Assembly: GCA_015039315.1 (NCBI GenBank)
Contig: WIDE01000091.1
Location: 1-64,000, forward strand
Length of the DNA stretch: 64,000 nucleotides
Source of the DNA: Clavulina sp. PMI_390
Lineage: Eukaryota > Basidiomycota > Agaricomycetes > Cantharellales > Hydnaceae
Direction: 5' to 3'
Below the pieces are notes generated by a model. That model ran no database searches, was not told where the DNA came from, and saw nothing but the letters and a program-made list of their open reading frames with translations. Shown here in pieces: positions 1-12,865 of the stretch; positions within the stretch are counted from its first letter, which is position 1; each line of letters opens with the position of its first letter. A program made the translations under genes and the position numbers.

Positions 1-1662
1 CGGCATATTACGACATTTGAGCTCATCCGTTCAGAGATGGAAGAACCAGAGAAAGTGACGGCCGTGACGGCGCGTGCGAAGTCCCCATGTGACCAACCAT
101 CGTGACAGTTTGGCACTTGCAGCAGCCAGCGGGCCAAGATTTTACTCTCTCTCATCGGCGGTTTGCCCCTAACGATGTGTAAGCGTCTTTCGGAGCTTCA
201 CAAGCAACCACTACTGGACATTCTCTTCGCAATGACAGTCAGTGCATGAGATGGGGATTGGGCCACGTAACTATCTGAAGAATCTAATGCTAAATATGTG
301 CACTGATGCTTCCATTTGATCAATATCACATGACATGCTGACTTGTCACATGTAAAAATACTCTCAGCACTTGTCAGTAAGGAGCTTTCTGGCCTAGGCG
401 ATACCACAAGCAACATGGGTTGTCGTCTCGTCCGTTTACACCCGTGATTAGTTCAACCTACGCAAGCCAATTCTACACGCTCTGAGCCTCCGCCACTGTG
501 AATTCATTGATCCCGCATGCTTCTCAATTAAACTGACCCATCAATGTTCCCTTCAATCGCAAAAAAGTCCCTAAAATGATTTATATGTCACTCTGTGCTA
601 GTGATGCCTCTGTACTCCATTGGTCACGGCCACACATCGCTATATATATGACCCTTTTGAGCGAGCGACCATGGTCATCCTCTTGTTCGCATGACTTAAC
701 CAGGGGGCGACTGACCAACTACTCTCCTCTGACTATCTAAGGGCAGAGAACGCTCCGAGCTGGCGAGGTGCTTCTTGAATGAACATACCACTCTTTTGTG
801 CTAGTCTTGTGCGATGTAGCTGAGCAGTCGATCGTGCTTCATGCTACGCCTCCTGAAAATTTCGCACGCCAAGGTGTTGCATAGAAGTCTGAGACGATAC
901 CACGAGTAGCATCGTGCGTTGAGCCTTCGTCTCCTTGCCGTTTGTCTCTGGTCGCCAGTATGCTCGAACGCGCCAGAACGATAACCCGATCGGAAGCAAG
1001 CTCCCGTCAACTGAAACTCTAAGCTAACATTTTGTCTCGTTGGCCAGTGGGGCTTAAGTATTCACACCCCTTTCAGCGCATAAACAGAGCGTTATACCCC
1101 TAGATTGCAGAAGCATCTTTTCATCCCAAAGCAAGTCTGTGGCCGCGAAGGGGTGGTTTGAATCGCTCTCGGTTTATCTCCTACTAAGTCTCACACAATG
1201 ACTCCGTTTCCGAGCGCATAGTAAAACGGATCTCGTGGATATACAAACCATCCTTTCTCTCAGCTCTTAATGATAATCCGCCACAAAAATTGCAATCTCT
1301 GGATTAATCTCGCTGCAATATAGTGCTTGAACCCCTGCTAACCGCAGTTTCCGAACGGTTGTTTTCATTTTTACTGGTGGACAAGTTGATTGTTCTGAGT
1401 GAAGTGTGTGCATCAGGCCCCCCGCCTAAAGGGTATTGAGATCCTACGTTTACTCTTAATCCAAGGCTGTTCGAATTACGTCGGGTCAACCATCTACCCT
1501 CAGTGTGAGTTGATCCATGCTGAAAAAGCCACCCCTCTTGTTCTTTTACCAACTGACATACCCCTTTTTCCACGCATCCATCTCGACCCTGTCCGATATG
1601 GAACGGCCTTTCACCGCCATTAGTGCACAGTCAAAATCACTCACCCTGCATACGTGTATATC
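1..1662. other. intergenic region, no gene recognised
   Basis: I see no convincing coding segment here. Short open frames on both strands lack recognisable motifs and sensible splice sites. A TATATATAT tract lies at about 641-649 but no gene follows it. The region lies downstream of the minus-strand kinase-NACHT gene, so it probably contains that gene's 3' UTR. Confidence 0.5.
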
Positions 1663-4600
1663 CTACACATCGAGTTTGGCAATTGAATCGTCCAAACGAG
1701 CTTGAACCAGCGCAGACTGGTATGCTAAGTCAGAATTCTCTGCAGCCATTAATGGAGACCGCCCATTATGATCTACAATATCAAAATCCACCCGGAAACG
1801 TGTCCTGAGTTGGTGGATCGTCTGAAGAGTAGCTCCACGCTTCACAGCCGCGTGTGCAACACCTTCTCCATGGTGAGTTCTGGTGTCTGGATCAGCACCA
1901 TGTTCAAGAAGCAGCATGATCACATCCATAGCTGCATCTGAAGGCCCTCGGCTGCTACTGATGAGCTCCTCAAGCGGAGAAGTCATCCGCTGGCAAAAAG
2001 CGCTTGCTATATGGTATCGAGACAAGCAGATCAGCTCGTGCAGCTGACTCGAAAAGGAGCAAGAAGATGTCAACGCGGAAACACTCTCGCGCTTCTTTGT
2101 TATCGAGTGGCCAGAAGAGAAGATGCCGTCTGATGTTGCTGTTAAACCCTGAAAATCCATAATGAATGATCTCAAGCAAGTTTGTTGACATCCACCTTCC
2201 AACCTCTTGATTTGGCCATGACTTGTTCCCATCTAGCAGAATAGAGAGTATCTCAGGACTATTCTGGCAGGCCGCATAGCAAATAGGAGTCTGATTATTC
2301 TGGTCCAACGAGTTTCGTATGTCTACCTCGGCGTGTTGTGGTTGGCGCGGCAGGGCGAGGATGCGTTTCACTTCATCCACAGAGCCAATTCGCACAGCCC
2401 AATGTAACGGATGATCCCACTCGCCACTTCGTGGGCCATTGGGGGAGAGTTCCCAATGTTTTGTAGACCATAGGTCATCCAGAGAGTACTGCGTATAGAA
2501 TCTTTCCACCCATTTATGAAATGAAGGAGAGTTGGGGTTAAGAAAATGGACCAGCATTGGTCGGATAGATGTATACTGTGGAAGCGCCGACTTTGCATAC
2601 TTGAACCATGATAGTGTAGCACAGCGTGAGAGAGCCGAGAGGCTTGAGGAGTTGCGCTCATCAAGAGAACTCAGATAAAGAAGTAGAACTGTAATTCTGG
2701 CTTTTTCAAGCGAGGTACCAAAGCCTGCAAGCATGGATTTCGAGAGCGTATTGGCCAAGTTTGAAGGATGAGAGATGAAGAGCAGGCTCTCATCATGTGA
2801 AAGAAGGTACTCCTTCACCGTGAAGTGGATGAAATGGACTTCACTCTCAGTTTCATCCCCATCCTTTTCCTTAAGCACAAGTAGACTCGGCAGGACTTTG
2901 AATATGTCACAATTACCTGTGTCTGCCTCATAACCAAGTGCAGCATTCAAAACGGGAGGATATGGTAGTTTGTGACTCAGGTCGTCAAAGTGCACAAGGA
3001 ATATCTCCCTGATTTCCTTAACTGTAGCAGGCTCTTCTTTGCCAATCATATACTCGAGCACCATGCGAACTGTACGATGACGTCTGAGAGCTATTTTGCT
3101 CAGAATTCTTGCATAGGTGTGATTGAGCGAGGTTGGAAGGGTAATAACAAGTCGCCGGGCTTCGATCCCGGTGCACTGATCAAGCTCTTGCAGCTGCAGG
3201 TGAACCCATAAGAACCTGTAGTCGTGTTGAATTTCTGAAGTATAGCTCTAGGATAAGAGACACACACATTGAGTTTGACCTGGCTAAAAGCTCTCTTCTG
3301 ACAAATTGTAAATCTTCCTTGGACCACCCTAGTCGCTTATACTTTGCGCTATTCAATTCGGCATCAATTGATGCGGAGATTGTTTCGCAATGTTCAGCTT
3401 GCACTCCCAGGTCCATCCGCTGAGTGATCAGGCGCGGAGAGGTCAGATCACTGGGGTCAAGCGTATGCTCAATGTCCGGCTCTGGTCGACTAGTGACAAA
3501 AATCCGGAGGTCCCAGTCGCGCTCCAATGACTTCCGAGCTAGATCTTGGAGAAACGGAAGGAGCGAATCTGTAAGCTCACTGTTCAGGCACTCATCGAGA
3601 GCATCGATGACAAGAAACTTTCTCCCAGGAGTAGCTAACATCGAGTGGAGCAAAGCGAGTAGCTCGGTTTCCAGGGCCTGATCACCTATCTTTTCGTGAT
3701 ACACCAGCATGTTTTCGCGTTCAGGTGATGTTTTGCTGAACTTTTCCACGCTTGATGCAAGAAATTTCTTGAACACTTCTTTCTCAGAATCCCTATAGTC
3801 GAAATAGAAGAATCCGAGGGCAGCAGTGTTGAAGAAAGTACTTTGAACATAACTGATGACCTGAGAGCTGTCAGCTGATATAAGTAAATAGCATCATATA
3901 GAGAGGGTCAATCGTACCACAAAACGCTTTTGCCCACTCCCGCTACCGACGGGTATGTAGTTAAGCGATTTCAACACGGTAATTCTGTGAGACAAGACTC
4001 ACCACTTGCAGAGACCCAAAAGAAACCACAAGGCCCCTTGAGCCACGCTTGGAACAACTCATGGTTAATAAACCACTGTGAGTTACCAAGGACTTTAGAC
4101 CCTTGCTTGAGGCGTTCTTCTTGATTAATATCTGGATTAGGAGCAGCAAGCCAGATGTAGCTTTCCCTCCGCGCTTAAATGCGTGGGTGAATATTCGATT
4201 TCGTTCAAGAATGATAATATACCTTGCTCATATTCCCCTGGTGACATCCTTCGACGGCGATCAACAGGGGAAAATACATCTGGGTACGGCATGACATCGC
4301 TATGCGGTGGCAGGTAAGGAAGCCCTGATGCAGTAGGTTGTTTTACTGGAGCTTTATCACCGATTTTGGCGCCAGAAAAAATCGAACATCCAAAATGACC
4401 ATGACGTGCTTTCAAATATAAGTGATGAAACAGAAATCGACAGGCGAGAGACTCACAACCATCAAACATGTGTTCCAACCGCTTCAAAACTTGGCCAATC
4501 CGCGGTCGCATACTTGCCTCGTGTGCCCACATATCCTCTAGTAACCCCCATAAAGCGGCCGCCACCTCAGGACTCAGCGTATCAGTAACGTTCGGCAGTG

Positions 4601-6052
4601 CTGGTCGTTCGCCTCTAACAATGCGAGCCTGCACCTGAAACTCATTCCTAATCGTAAAAAAAGGCGCCTGGCCGCTCCAAGCATTCAAGAATATCATGGA
4701 GAGGGCGAATATATCGCTCTCCTGAGTGGGAGAGAAGCGGTCTGCTTTCCCATCAGATAGTTCAGGTGCCAGGAATCTGACTTGGCCTCCTTCTTGTCGG
4801 GCTGAGAGCCGAGACACCAAGTGACGGATGCGGCTGCGTCCAAAATCACAGAGAAGAGGTTCGCCATTTTCATTTATTAAGATATTCCCCTACGCAGTAA
4901 TTTTCCCGTTAAATCAAAAGTATTCCTCATATCAATCACTACGCACCAGGTGGAGGTCTCCATGTATGATGGGGGGTGTTCGCGAGTGCAAATAAACTAT
5001 TCCATTAGAAGATCCGACCAGCTGAGTGATTGGTGGATAAAGATCAGAATTTCTCATAGTGACCGGCTGAGTCAAGACGTACGATTTTGGTTAGGTCATG
5101 TAGTCTCAAAGTTTCGCCAGGCGGAAGCTTTGAGATGAAGTCTTGGAGCGAACCTCTTCTGACGTATGGCAATACTGTGAATGGATACTTGGTGGAATTG
5201 TCTTGGTATACTCCTAGGAAAGGAATAATATTGTGGTGGGACAATTGTGCGTGGGTGATGGCTTCACGGTACACTAGCTGAGATGGAATTAGAGAGCGAT
5301 AAGTTGGCGACTTGAACAAGTGGGAAATTTACCTGGGTGACTTCGTGGTCTGAATCCCGCTGTGGATTTATCATCTCTCGAACTACGACGCTTTGATTAG
5401 CCAATCGCCCCATGTAGACGTTAACGTCTCCGCCCCTTCCAATCCTATCACTCAGGTTGAACGTGACATTTTTGAGGAAGAAAGCGCTAGGGAGATAGCC
5501 AGTTTGCGAACAGCACTCTTGGAGAAGTTTTAGTGTTCGCGGATATTCGGCTGATCCGGGAGCGTGATTTCGCAAGTGCTATGATGCTAAATTAGTTCTA
5601 ACTCTTAGAAAACAGCAAGTGCTTACATTTTGGATGCGATCTAGAAGTGCAATAGCCTCTTCTGCTGGAATATTCGAAAGGTCGTCCTCAGGAGCAATCC
5701 TAAATTGTGCATAAAAGGTGGCATCTCCAGAAGCATCTATGTCATCCGTATGCTTCATCACTCCCGCATCTAGGCCAACTGAAGGAGGTTGGCGACCCTG
5801 AGGAGTAGCGATAGGCCCTTCGTTAAGTCGAGAAGGTAGGTGAGGCAAGTGTTTGTGCTCATGAGGATCTTGGATCATTGTGCCTGGCCTTATCAGAGCA
5901 CGACGTTTCTTATGTGGTCGAACAGAAATTCCCTCTTCATCCAGTGTAAGCTCGGAAGCTCTTCGCACACGTTGACTACTTCCTTCCCCAGAGGAAGGTG
6001 TGGTCTGATAAGCGCCGGTAGCTGTGACTTCGCGAGCAGAGTACGTGGGCAT
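1663..6052 (-). CDS. protein kinase-NACHT-ankyrin fusion protein (NLR-like STAND NTPase)
   Basis: Predicted intracellular NLR-like signalling protein of 1291 aa. Frame-consistent exons, 5' to 3': 6052-5627, 5578-5333, 5277-5083, 5021-4947, 4889-4457, 4408-4223, 4173-4003, 3942-3918, 3867-3268, 3215-2024 and 1989-1663. Residues 1-145 are disordered with a basic nuclear-localisation-like patch (RPHKKRR, about 45-51). The kinase (about 180-455) shows a glycine loop IGRGGDV, catalytic loop HGDLHLGN (about 309-316), CDFG (about 328-331) and an APE motif; the usual VAIK lysine position reads VVVRE. The NACHT domain follows: Walker A SAGVGKS (about 577-583), Walker B FLVIDALDEC (about 670-679), then a winged-helix-like HFIHFTVKEYLLS segment. 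The C-terminus holds ankyrin repeats (e.g. LLLEHGADPDTR). In fungi NACHT-ankyrin proteins serve in non-self recognition and cell death. Two adjacent genes remain possible, but the splice 4222-4174 joins them cleanly. The 25-nt P-loop exon is the least certain part. Confidence 0.75.
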
Positions 6053-8707
6053 GACAGCGAAGCCCGCCAGTACGCTTGAAAGCTTTGCAGGTCACCGGCT
6101 CGAGAGATGCAGTCGAGAGGTGACAGTAGGGCATAGAAGCTCTCAGATAGACGCGGTAACAACTAAGGAATCGACACGCTTTCTACACGTGCATGATGAG
6201 ATACGATATGCACAGCTTCTCATTAATATTAATTGAGTTAAAAGGCGCTTGTGGCTGATTTGCGGAAAGAAATAAACTTTGCAAAAGAAAGGCAACGCGG
6301 ATAATGTCAGTTTGAATGAGACCTTATGAGGGAATATAACTGCCATAACTATTGGCAGAGCGTATGCAGGCGCTCATTGGGAGGTATTACTGTACTGGTT
6401 ATATGCTAATGAATAGAATTGGAACTCGGAAGGGATACAGGCAAAATGGGTTGCTAAATCTCAACTCCGCCTTTTCTCACTGAGCACTGTAAGAGCCCGA
6501 CCTCGTTATAATTCTCCACCATCCCCAGCTAATTGCTTGGCGAATCCAATTTCACTCCGACGACTCACCATGAAGCAATACTGTCCCAAGCAAATCAAAG
6601 TGTATTCGCATATGATGTGATCTAGTAATCATGCCTCAAGAGTCAGCGAACACCCCACCCTCAAGGGAAGCCATTATTTCACTTTCCAACATCAGCATCG
6701 ACATGACGAGACGCCGTACAAACTATGGCAGTCGAGTGGTGGCACTCTCCCCTGTATCGGTACGGCGGAAGAGGCCGGTAAATCATGGTCCTGTCGGTAG
6801 GATTGCGGAGCTCGGAGAGAGAGTAGAAATTATGGAACAATGGCGCACTAGCGCGTTAGCGGTTGGCGGACACTTACAGGAACGCATTGAGTAGGTCTCG
6901 TCGAGCTTGGATGGCTGCAATGATCGCGGTGGGAGTGAGGGTCCACGAAGGGTGAGCGTTACATACCCACAGAGACGGAATGGGAACATTCGCCGTCTTG
7001 GGCGCCGATCTCATGAAACCAGTACAGCTTTAGCGGCTGGACTTCAAGGTCAGTAGCCACAACTGAAGCTCCATAAACACTTTGAAAGCGAAACGCGCCA
7101 GGTTATCACCAGCCTCATCCCTGGATTAGTGCCAGCCGATGATTTGGTCATTGGAGTGAAGCTCGAGTGAAAAAATGGGTGGATACCGGTGATAACCACC
7201 ATCCAATTACGTTGTCCAGTGCTGAGATGGTTGATCAAGATGGGGCCAACTCGGTAGCAAAGTCTTCGTCTGGAAAAAGCATAAATATCAGGGCTCGCCT
7301 GTGGTACTAGATGTCCAATAGTGGATCTGAATCGCTAGCACAACATGATGAGCTCGCTATCACGAACGGCCTGACTCCCATCATGGTGACAACCCCGGCT
7401 CGTCACAATCACAATATGAGCCTACATCGAATCCGAGTCGTGCAGCGATGAAAAGACGCTGTCTGAAGCACCGCCCGGCGCGCTGCATGTGATGTTGAGA
7501 TAAAGCAGTGCATCAGCGGCATCGATGCTCGACTTGCATGTCCAACTACTAAATGATTCTTAGACATGCTTAATACCTGATAGATTGGCAGACAATATGG
7601 TCTTCGGCGGAATGCGCCTAGATTGTGCAAAGAAATGCAGTTGGCGTTAAGGAGCCCATCATCGTATGCAACAGGTTTGATTCTTTTTCGCTATGCTTCA
7701 GCCCGTAACTTCCTCTGCATGGCTATAGTAGCTCAAAAGCAAGGGCACGATATTTCAGTGATGCAGAGAATTTGATGTTGAGATCGCCGACTCGAAGAGG
7801 TGAGAGGAGTAAAATTTTTGTTGTCGAGGGTTGCACCTGAGAGGGCTGAAGAGCAAGCGTGTGAAACCACTGAGAGCGCTTTGCATGGAGCATATTCTCA
7901 CGGCATACGCCCTCGGGCCCCCGACTGCCGTACATACGTCATACGAGACTTCACCACGACAATCAGATAGCTTTCCATGTGCAAACCTCGGTTTTTGTGT
8001 CGCTTTCTGATTGGGACACGTCGAAACTGGTAAGAAAATACCGTTTCCATATTCGGTAAGTGGCAGTGCAGGAACGGAATTCAATCGATTTGCAATATTT
8101 GCAATAGGGCGATGTCCAATACTCTTGGAAGGTGGAGCCCAAGGGTTGATCGGGATCCCCGTATCGCCTCTCGCGTCGCCAACAAGCCCTTCGGTGGCAG
8201 CCAGTTCACCAATAACTCTTTGCCCTTGATACCTCAATAGGAGGCTGTTCTTCCACCTCTCCCTGTGCTTATCCCCATCAGTGCCTGTATGCCCACTTTC
8301 TATCGAGAATCACTGCCTCCCATCACGCCGTTTTTACTGACATTATATTCCTTGTGCGGGGCCTATTCACTTTGCAATGTCAAAATTACGCGTCTTGCCT
8401 CACGGATTCCGTTTCTCATTTGATCAGTTGTTGGTGTGAGCCTCGCCGCACTGCCTCGCCGTCGAGTCACCACCAACCACCTCTATCCTCCAAATCCATT
8501 TACGTCGTCTAAACGCCCATAAAGAGCGCCCTCCGCAAAAGATCTCGTTCTTGCTTTCCAAGGTTCGCCAAACCTCCCTATCTTCCCAGTCGTCGCGTCT
8601 CCAAAACGGCTTCGTTCCTCTCTCTAACTTGGTTTTGGGGTTGGGTCGCTCTAGTGAAAGACTTTTGGTCGCGTCGAAACGTGTCCTCCTTGCCGCCGCC
8701 CACCATC
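6053..8707. other. intergenic region between the NLR-like gene and the TPR array
   Basis: About 2.6 kb with only one candidate small gene (6631-6894). The rest has stop-rich frames on both strands and no recognisable domain. The pyrimidine-rich stretch around 8420-8700 is likely the promoter and 5' leader of the first array gene. Confidence 0.5.
6631..6894 (+). CDS. hypothetical small protein
   Basis: An uninterrupted 87-codon frame with an ATG, rich in Arg and Ser, ending in a short acidic helix-like stretch (GRIAELGERVEIMEQW). I do not recognise it. It may be a short complete protein or the first exon of a gene whose other exons I could not join. There is no overlap with a better candidate, and no TATA or other promoter sign that decides the start. 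Chance occurrence is a real alternative. Confidence 0.25.
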   Translation: MPQESANTPPSREAIISLSNISIDMTRRRTNYGSRVVALSPVSVRRKRPVNHGPVGRIAELGERVEIMEQWRTSALAVGGHLQERIE

Positions 8708-10905
8708 ATGACGTCTGTTGTTGAAGCACCCCCAGCAGCTGCAACATCCTCTTCCCTCATGCCGCCCTCATTCCTCGCTCCCGACTCGACGTCCATTGTT
8801 CGCTCGAGAACTCCAACTCCTACTCCCGACGCCGAGGATTTAGCAGTGGTAAGTCATGTTGGATTGGCCCATTACACACCAAACGACACAGCCCACTCAA
8901 CATTATTCCTCATGCTTCTGAACCGTTCCAGGAGGCCCCGGACGATCAAGCCGCGCCACCAACATACGCGAGCATCAACCATCGCTATGAAGAACCCAGC
9001 CCAGAGCTCATCGCGGTTCTGACCGAAGTCTACAACGATGAGTCCGTCACCGACGAAAAAGTAAAGGACTATGCAAAACGTGCACTGGTGAGATCCCATC
9101 CCTCTTTCGTCATGCCTGTTCTATTCCTCACTAACCACCTATGCATTCTACGTTTGATAGGACATCTCGTCGTCCATCGCCGTCATGGACATGGACTTCA
9201 ACAGCGCCATTCAATTCCGCGACCTGATTGACGAGGTCGATACGTACCTCGACGAGTCACCCGACGCGGAGCGGCGCGTCCACACGATCCTCTTCCGCGC
9301 CGAAGCCGTGAAGATCCAACGCGCGCTCACAAACGACAAGCCGCTCTGCGAACAAGCCGAGCTCGCGCGCTTGTTGCGCAATCAAGCGCTCGCTCTGCAC
9401 AAGCACTCGCGGAACCTCGAGGCGTGCGAGATGGACGAGGAGGCCCTTGCGATTCGTCGCGAGTGCTTTAGGATCCACCCTGGTATCGAGCGCCCGCACT
9501 TGGCGTCGATGTTGCATACGTACTCGGTGCATCTGTTTTATGAGCAGCGGTGGACCGAGGCGCTTGATACGTGTGAAGAGGCCGTGGTGCTGAGGAGGCT
9601 GCTATACGAGTTTGATCCTGACGATCATCAAGAAGCGCTCGCCAACTCGCTCTACAACCTCGGTGCGCGCCGAAACAAGATGGGCAAGTTCCGCGAAGCG
9701 AAAGAAGTCGAGGAAGAAGGGCTCGTGCTATGGCGTCTCATCTTCGAGAAGGACGTGCGATACCACCGCTCCCTTGTCCTCGCACTTGACAACTACATCA
9801 CGTCGCTGAATGATTGTGGGGAGGGTGTGGAGGAGGAGTATAGGCGCGCGATTGGGGAGCGTGATGCGCTGTGGGCCAAGTTGAGGGAGAATGATATTGA
9901 GCCGCAGCCTGATAATAATCGTCCGTGTGCGCATCGGTGTGGAAAGCAGCCTACGGGTGAACCAGGTGCTCCGCCTGAGTACCCGCGTATTCCGTATGAT
10001 GGCCCGTCGCCGGCGCTGCTTGCGAAGCTCAACGAGCTGAATGAGGACGAGAACGTCACTGACGAGAAGACAAAGGAGCGAGTCAAGGAGGCCTTGGTAT
10101 GTTCCTATTCTACTCTGTACACGGCTACTTTACTGATTCTTACTCTTCTCTCGATCAGGAACTCGTCCCCCAGATCGCCATCAGCTCCGACACCTTCCTG
10201 CCCGCCCCACTCTGCGGCCGCGCCACGAAATTCCGCGACTTGATCGACTGGATCGACACATACCTCGATGACGCCGATCGCAAAGAGGACGTCCTGCTCT
10301 TCCGCGCCGAAGCCGTCCGTATCCAACGCACACTCTCCAGCTGCGCGCCTCTCAACCTCCGCATGGACCTTGCGCGCTTACTCCGTAATCAGGCTCTGAC
10401 TCTGCACTACTATGGGCGCGATGACGAGGCGTGCGTCCTCGATGAAGAAGCCCTGCTGATCAGGCGGGAGTGCTACAAGGCGCACCCCGGCCAAGAGCGA
10501 TCGTTGCTCGCAAGTCTCCTACAGACATACTCCATCCACTTGACAGGTGTGAAGCGGTACGAAGACGCGTGCGCAGCAGGCGAAGAAGCCGTCACGCTCC
10601 GCCGCATCCTGTACGCGCTCGACCCTGACGAATACATCATCGGGCTCGCAGACTCGCTGCAGGCTCTTGGAGGGCGTATGAGCTCTGTGCAGCGCTTTGC
10701 GGACGCTGCTGCTGTGGAGGACGAGGGGCTCACGTTGAGGAGGATCCTGTATGAGAAGGACCCTGATATGCATAGGAGCTCGCTCATCCAGTGCTTGAGT
10801 AATTATATTGTGAGCTTGGAGGATCTGGGGCTGCCGAAGGAGAGGAACGCCGCGAGGGCTGAGCTGATGAAGGTTCGCTCGGAGGCACCGGCGGAGCAGC
10901 AGTAA
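8708..10905 (+). CDS. L1: two-module linker-TPR repeat protein
   Basis: Scaffold-type protein of 659 aa with no enzymatic motif. Exons: 8708-8848, 8932-9087, 9161-10096, 10159-10905, all joined in phase 0. Order: Pro/Ala/Ser-rich N-terminus (1-47); linker 1 (48-99, PPTYASINHRYEEPSPEL then VTDEKVKDYAKRAL); TPR module 1 (100 to about 340); linker 2 (about 340-411, with PCAHRCGKQ and PRIPYDGPSPALL); TPR module 2 (412-659, starting ELVPQIAISSDTFLP). Each module has helices LLFRAEAVRIQR, then 42-44-residue repeats of kinesin-light-chain/TPR_10-TPR_12 type: EACxxDEEALxIRREC, EAVxLRRxLYxxDPD, EGLxLxRxLxEKD. An in-frame ATG at 8654 could add 18 residues; 8708 is preferred because the distal gene L17 also begins MTS. 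Codon use is markedly GC-rich compared with the middle of the array. Confidence 0.85.
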
Positions 10906-11468
10906 AATCGCTATCTGCCTACTACTTACATAGTGCATACCTATAAATCTTGCTGCGAATGTACAAGCTTATATTACGACGACGGTCATTATGTTTCTGA
11001 CGATTCTGCAACCTTTCGACATCATCTTATTCTCAGCTCTCATTGTCTGTTGTCAGTTGGTGTGGAAAGCAATATTTCTTAAAATGTGAGGTCTTGATAT
11101 ATCCCTGAGACACCCCTCTGTGGTCAGGGATACTATCGTGGCAAATAAGAGAACCCGATGATGGAGGTTCTGGCATTTGGCCAGAGCTTTGTTTTTCTCT
11201 GTTTGTCGCTCTCTCGTTGAATCTTTTGTCCTTTCTCTTTCCTGTCCTCCCTCTTGACCAATTAAAGACCCATTATAATGACTCAAGCTTTCTGAGAGCT
11301 AATAGCTTCCGAGCTCCTTAAAAGGGTCGTCCCAAACTGCAGATCTTGTGAAGATGCCGAGGATAAGGGTAGCCGCGTTCGCCGGTTGCTGTGCCGTTGT
11401 TTGAATATTTTGAGTTGTTTTTAGTGGGGTGCTGCCTGGGCTTCGCTATCATCCCATCTCTGTCTGCC
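10906..11468. other. intergenic region L1-L2
   Basis: Contains the 3' end of L1 and the upstream region of L2. AT-rich stretches near 10940-10980 are suitable for transcript termination. No gene recognised. Confidence 0.4.
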
Positions 11469-12865
11469 ATGTCTAGGGTGGCCTCCAGGTTCTCCATTGG
11501 CCCCTGCGCGTTCTCGCCCACGTCTTTTTCGAAAACGCGTTTGGGACATCTCAGATGGCGAGAATTTGGAAGAGGTGCGGAGTAGCTCAAAGATTCGCTC
11601 CCCATGCATAATACTGACTTCCCTGTGCTGTCAACCCCTATCTAGCCTCTTCCGTGGGATGGCAGCTGCATCGGAACTCACCCACAAGAAGTTTTGCTAC
11701 CTCATATGCGAACTTTAGCACCTTGAATGTCCGACTCAGTAATTCAGTGGGTCTTATGCACCAGATACATTGATTCGCGTTCCCTTGTCCTAACTCACCG
11801 TCCTTTCCTGGCCAATTAGAGCCCACGACGCCAGTACTCTAACCAAAGCCTGGTCTGTCGTGATATACGGGTATCTTAGCGCCTCTTTTGACCGTGTCTT
11901 TATCACTAGGTCCAAGGCGAGCATGAACCGCCACCTGAAGAGACAGGCCTAAATCCCCGCTATGACGCTCCGAGTCCAGAACTTATTGCAAGGCTAAATG
12001 CCTTGCGCCAAGACGAAGTTGTCGATGACAAGGTTGTAAAGGACAAAATTATTCAAGCTCTTGTACGCTTATCATCTCATATATCCATCAACAAAGATAA
12101 TGTCTGATGCTTTTTGGTGAGTAGGAAATGGCCCCCACCATTTCGGTTATTCACCCTGCGCCTCGCCATAAAAAACACGAGCATGTAGTCGAGTTTCGCG
12201 ACCTCATTGACAACATTGACAGTTTCCTTGACGAGCCTCTCGGGAGAATAGATGACGTCCTCCTCTTCCGAGCGGAGATCGTCCGCCTGCAACGCGCCCT
12301 TTCCTTCAATACCCCTCCCGGCTCTCCCTCCAACAGCGACCTTGCACGATTCATCCGTAATTTGGCAATCGCGTGTTTCCAGAACGATCAATATGCCGAA
12401 GCGTGTTTGCTGGACGAAGAGGCGCTTCTAATCCTTCGCCAATGCTACCGGGCACGACCCGGCCACGAACGCCGCTTGCTGGCTCAGACGCTCTACCACT
12501 ACTCACAACACCTTTATGCCGATGAGCGGACTGAGGAGGCGCTCAGGGTGTGTGAGGAGCTAATACCGATCGAACGACTTCTGTATGAGTTTGACCCAGA
12601 GGAGTGTGCACCGATGCTTGCCATGGCGTTGCAAACGCTGGGTCTCCTTCTCAGCGCAGCGCAACGCTTTGAGGAGGCCAGGGTCGTCGAGGATGAAGCC
12701 CTTGCGGTCTGGAGGATCCTCTATCACAAGGATCCTGAAACACACCGTTCGTCGTTGGCCACCTCTTTGAGCAATTATATTGTCTCTCTCAAAGATCTGG
12801 GTTTACCCAAAGAGAAGAGGGCAGCCCAGGCTGAGCTCGACGAGCTGAAAGCACTAATGCAGTAG
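11469..12865 (+). CDS. L2: single-module linker-TPR protein with presequence-like N-terminus
   Basis: Predicted 366 aa. Exons: 11469-11574 (106 nt, ends phase 1), 11646-11746, 11910-12062 (linker) and 12125-12865 (TPR). The N-terminus starts MSRVASRFSIGPCAF and is rich in Arg, Ser and Phe without acidic residues in its first 28 positions, as in mitochondrial presequences. Exon 2 encodes a segment ending NFSTLNVRLSNS. The linker has EPPPEE then YDAPSPELIARLNAL. The TPR module starts EMAPTISVIHPAPR and ends LGLPKEKRAAQAELDEL. It contains ALLILRQCY where sisters have IRRECY. The 5' exons are supported by matching exons at the same distance in L5, L7, L8 and L10. Organelle targeting is inference only. 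Confidence 0.75.

Noticed and set aside
3145..3180. tRNA T-arm-like string (GGGCTTCGATCCCGGT) near the minus-strand NLR gene
   Set aside because: It lies inside coding exon 10 (frame EARRLVITLP) and no acceptor, D or anticodon arm is present at the right distance.
8654..8707. In-frame upstream ATG for L1
   Set aside because: Adds an unrelated MKDFWSRR segment. The start at 8708 matches the MTS start of L17.
10473..10938. Long minus-strand frames inside TPR exons (also 29167-29604, 9257-9532)
   Set aside because: Mirror frames of biased coding sequence; no family motif or splice support.
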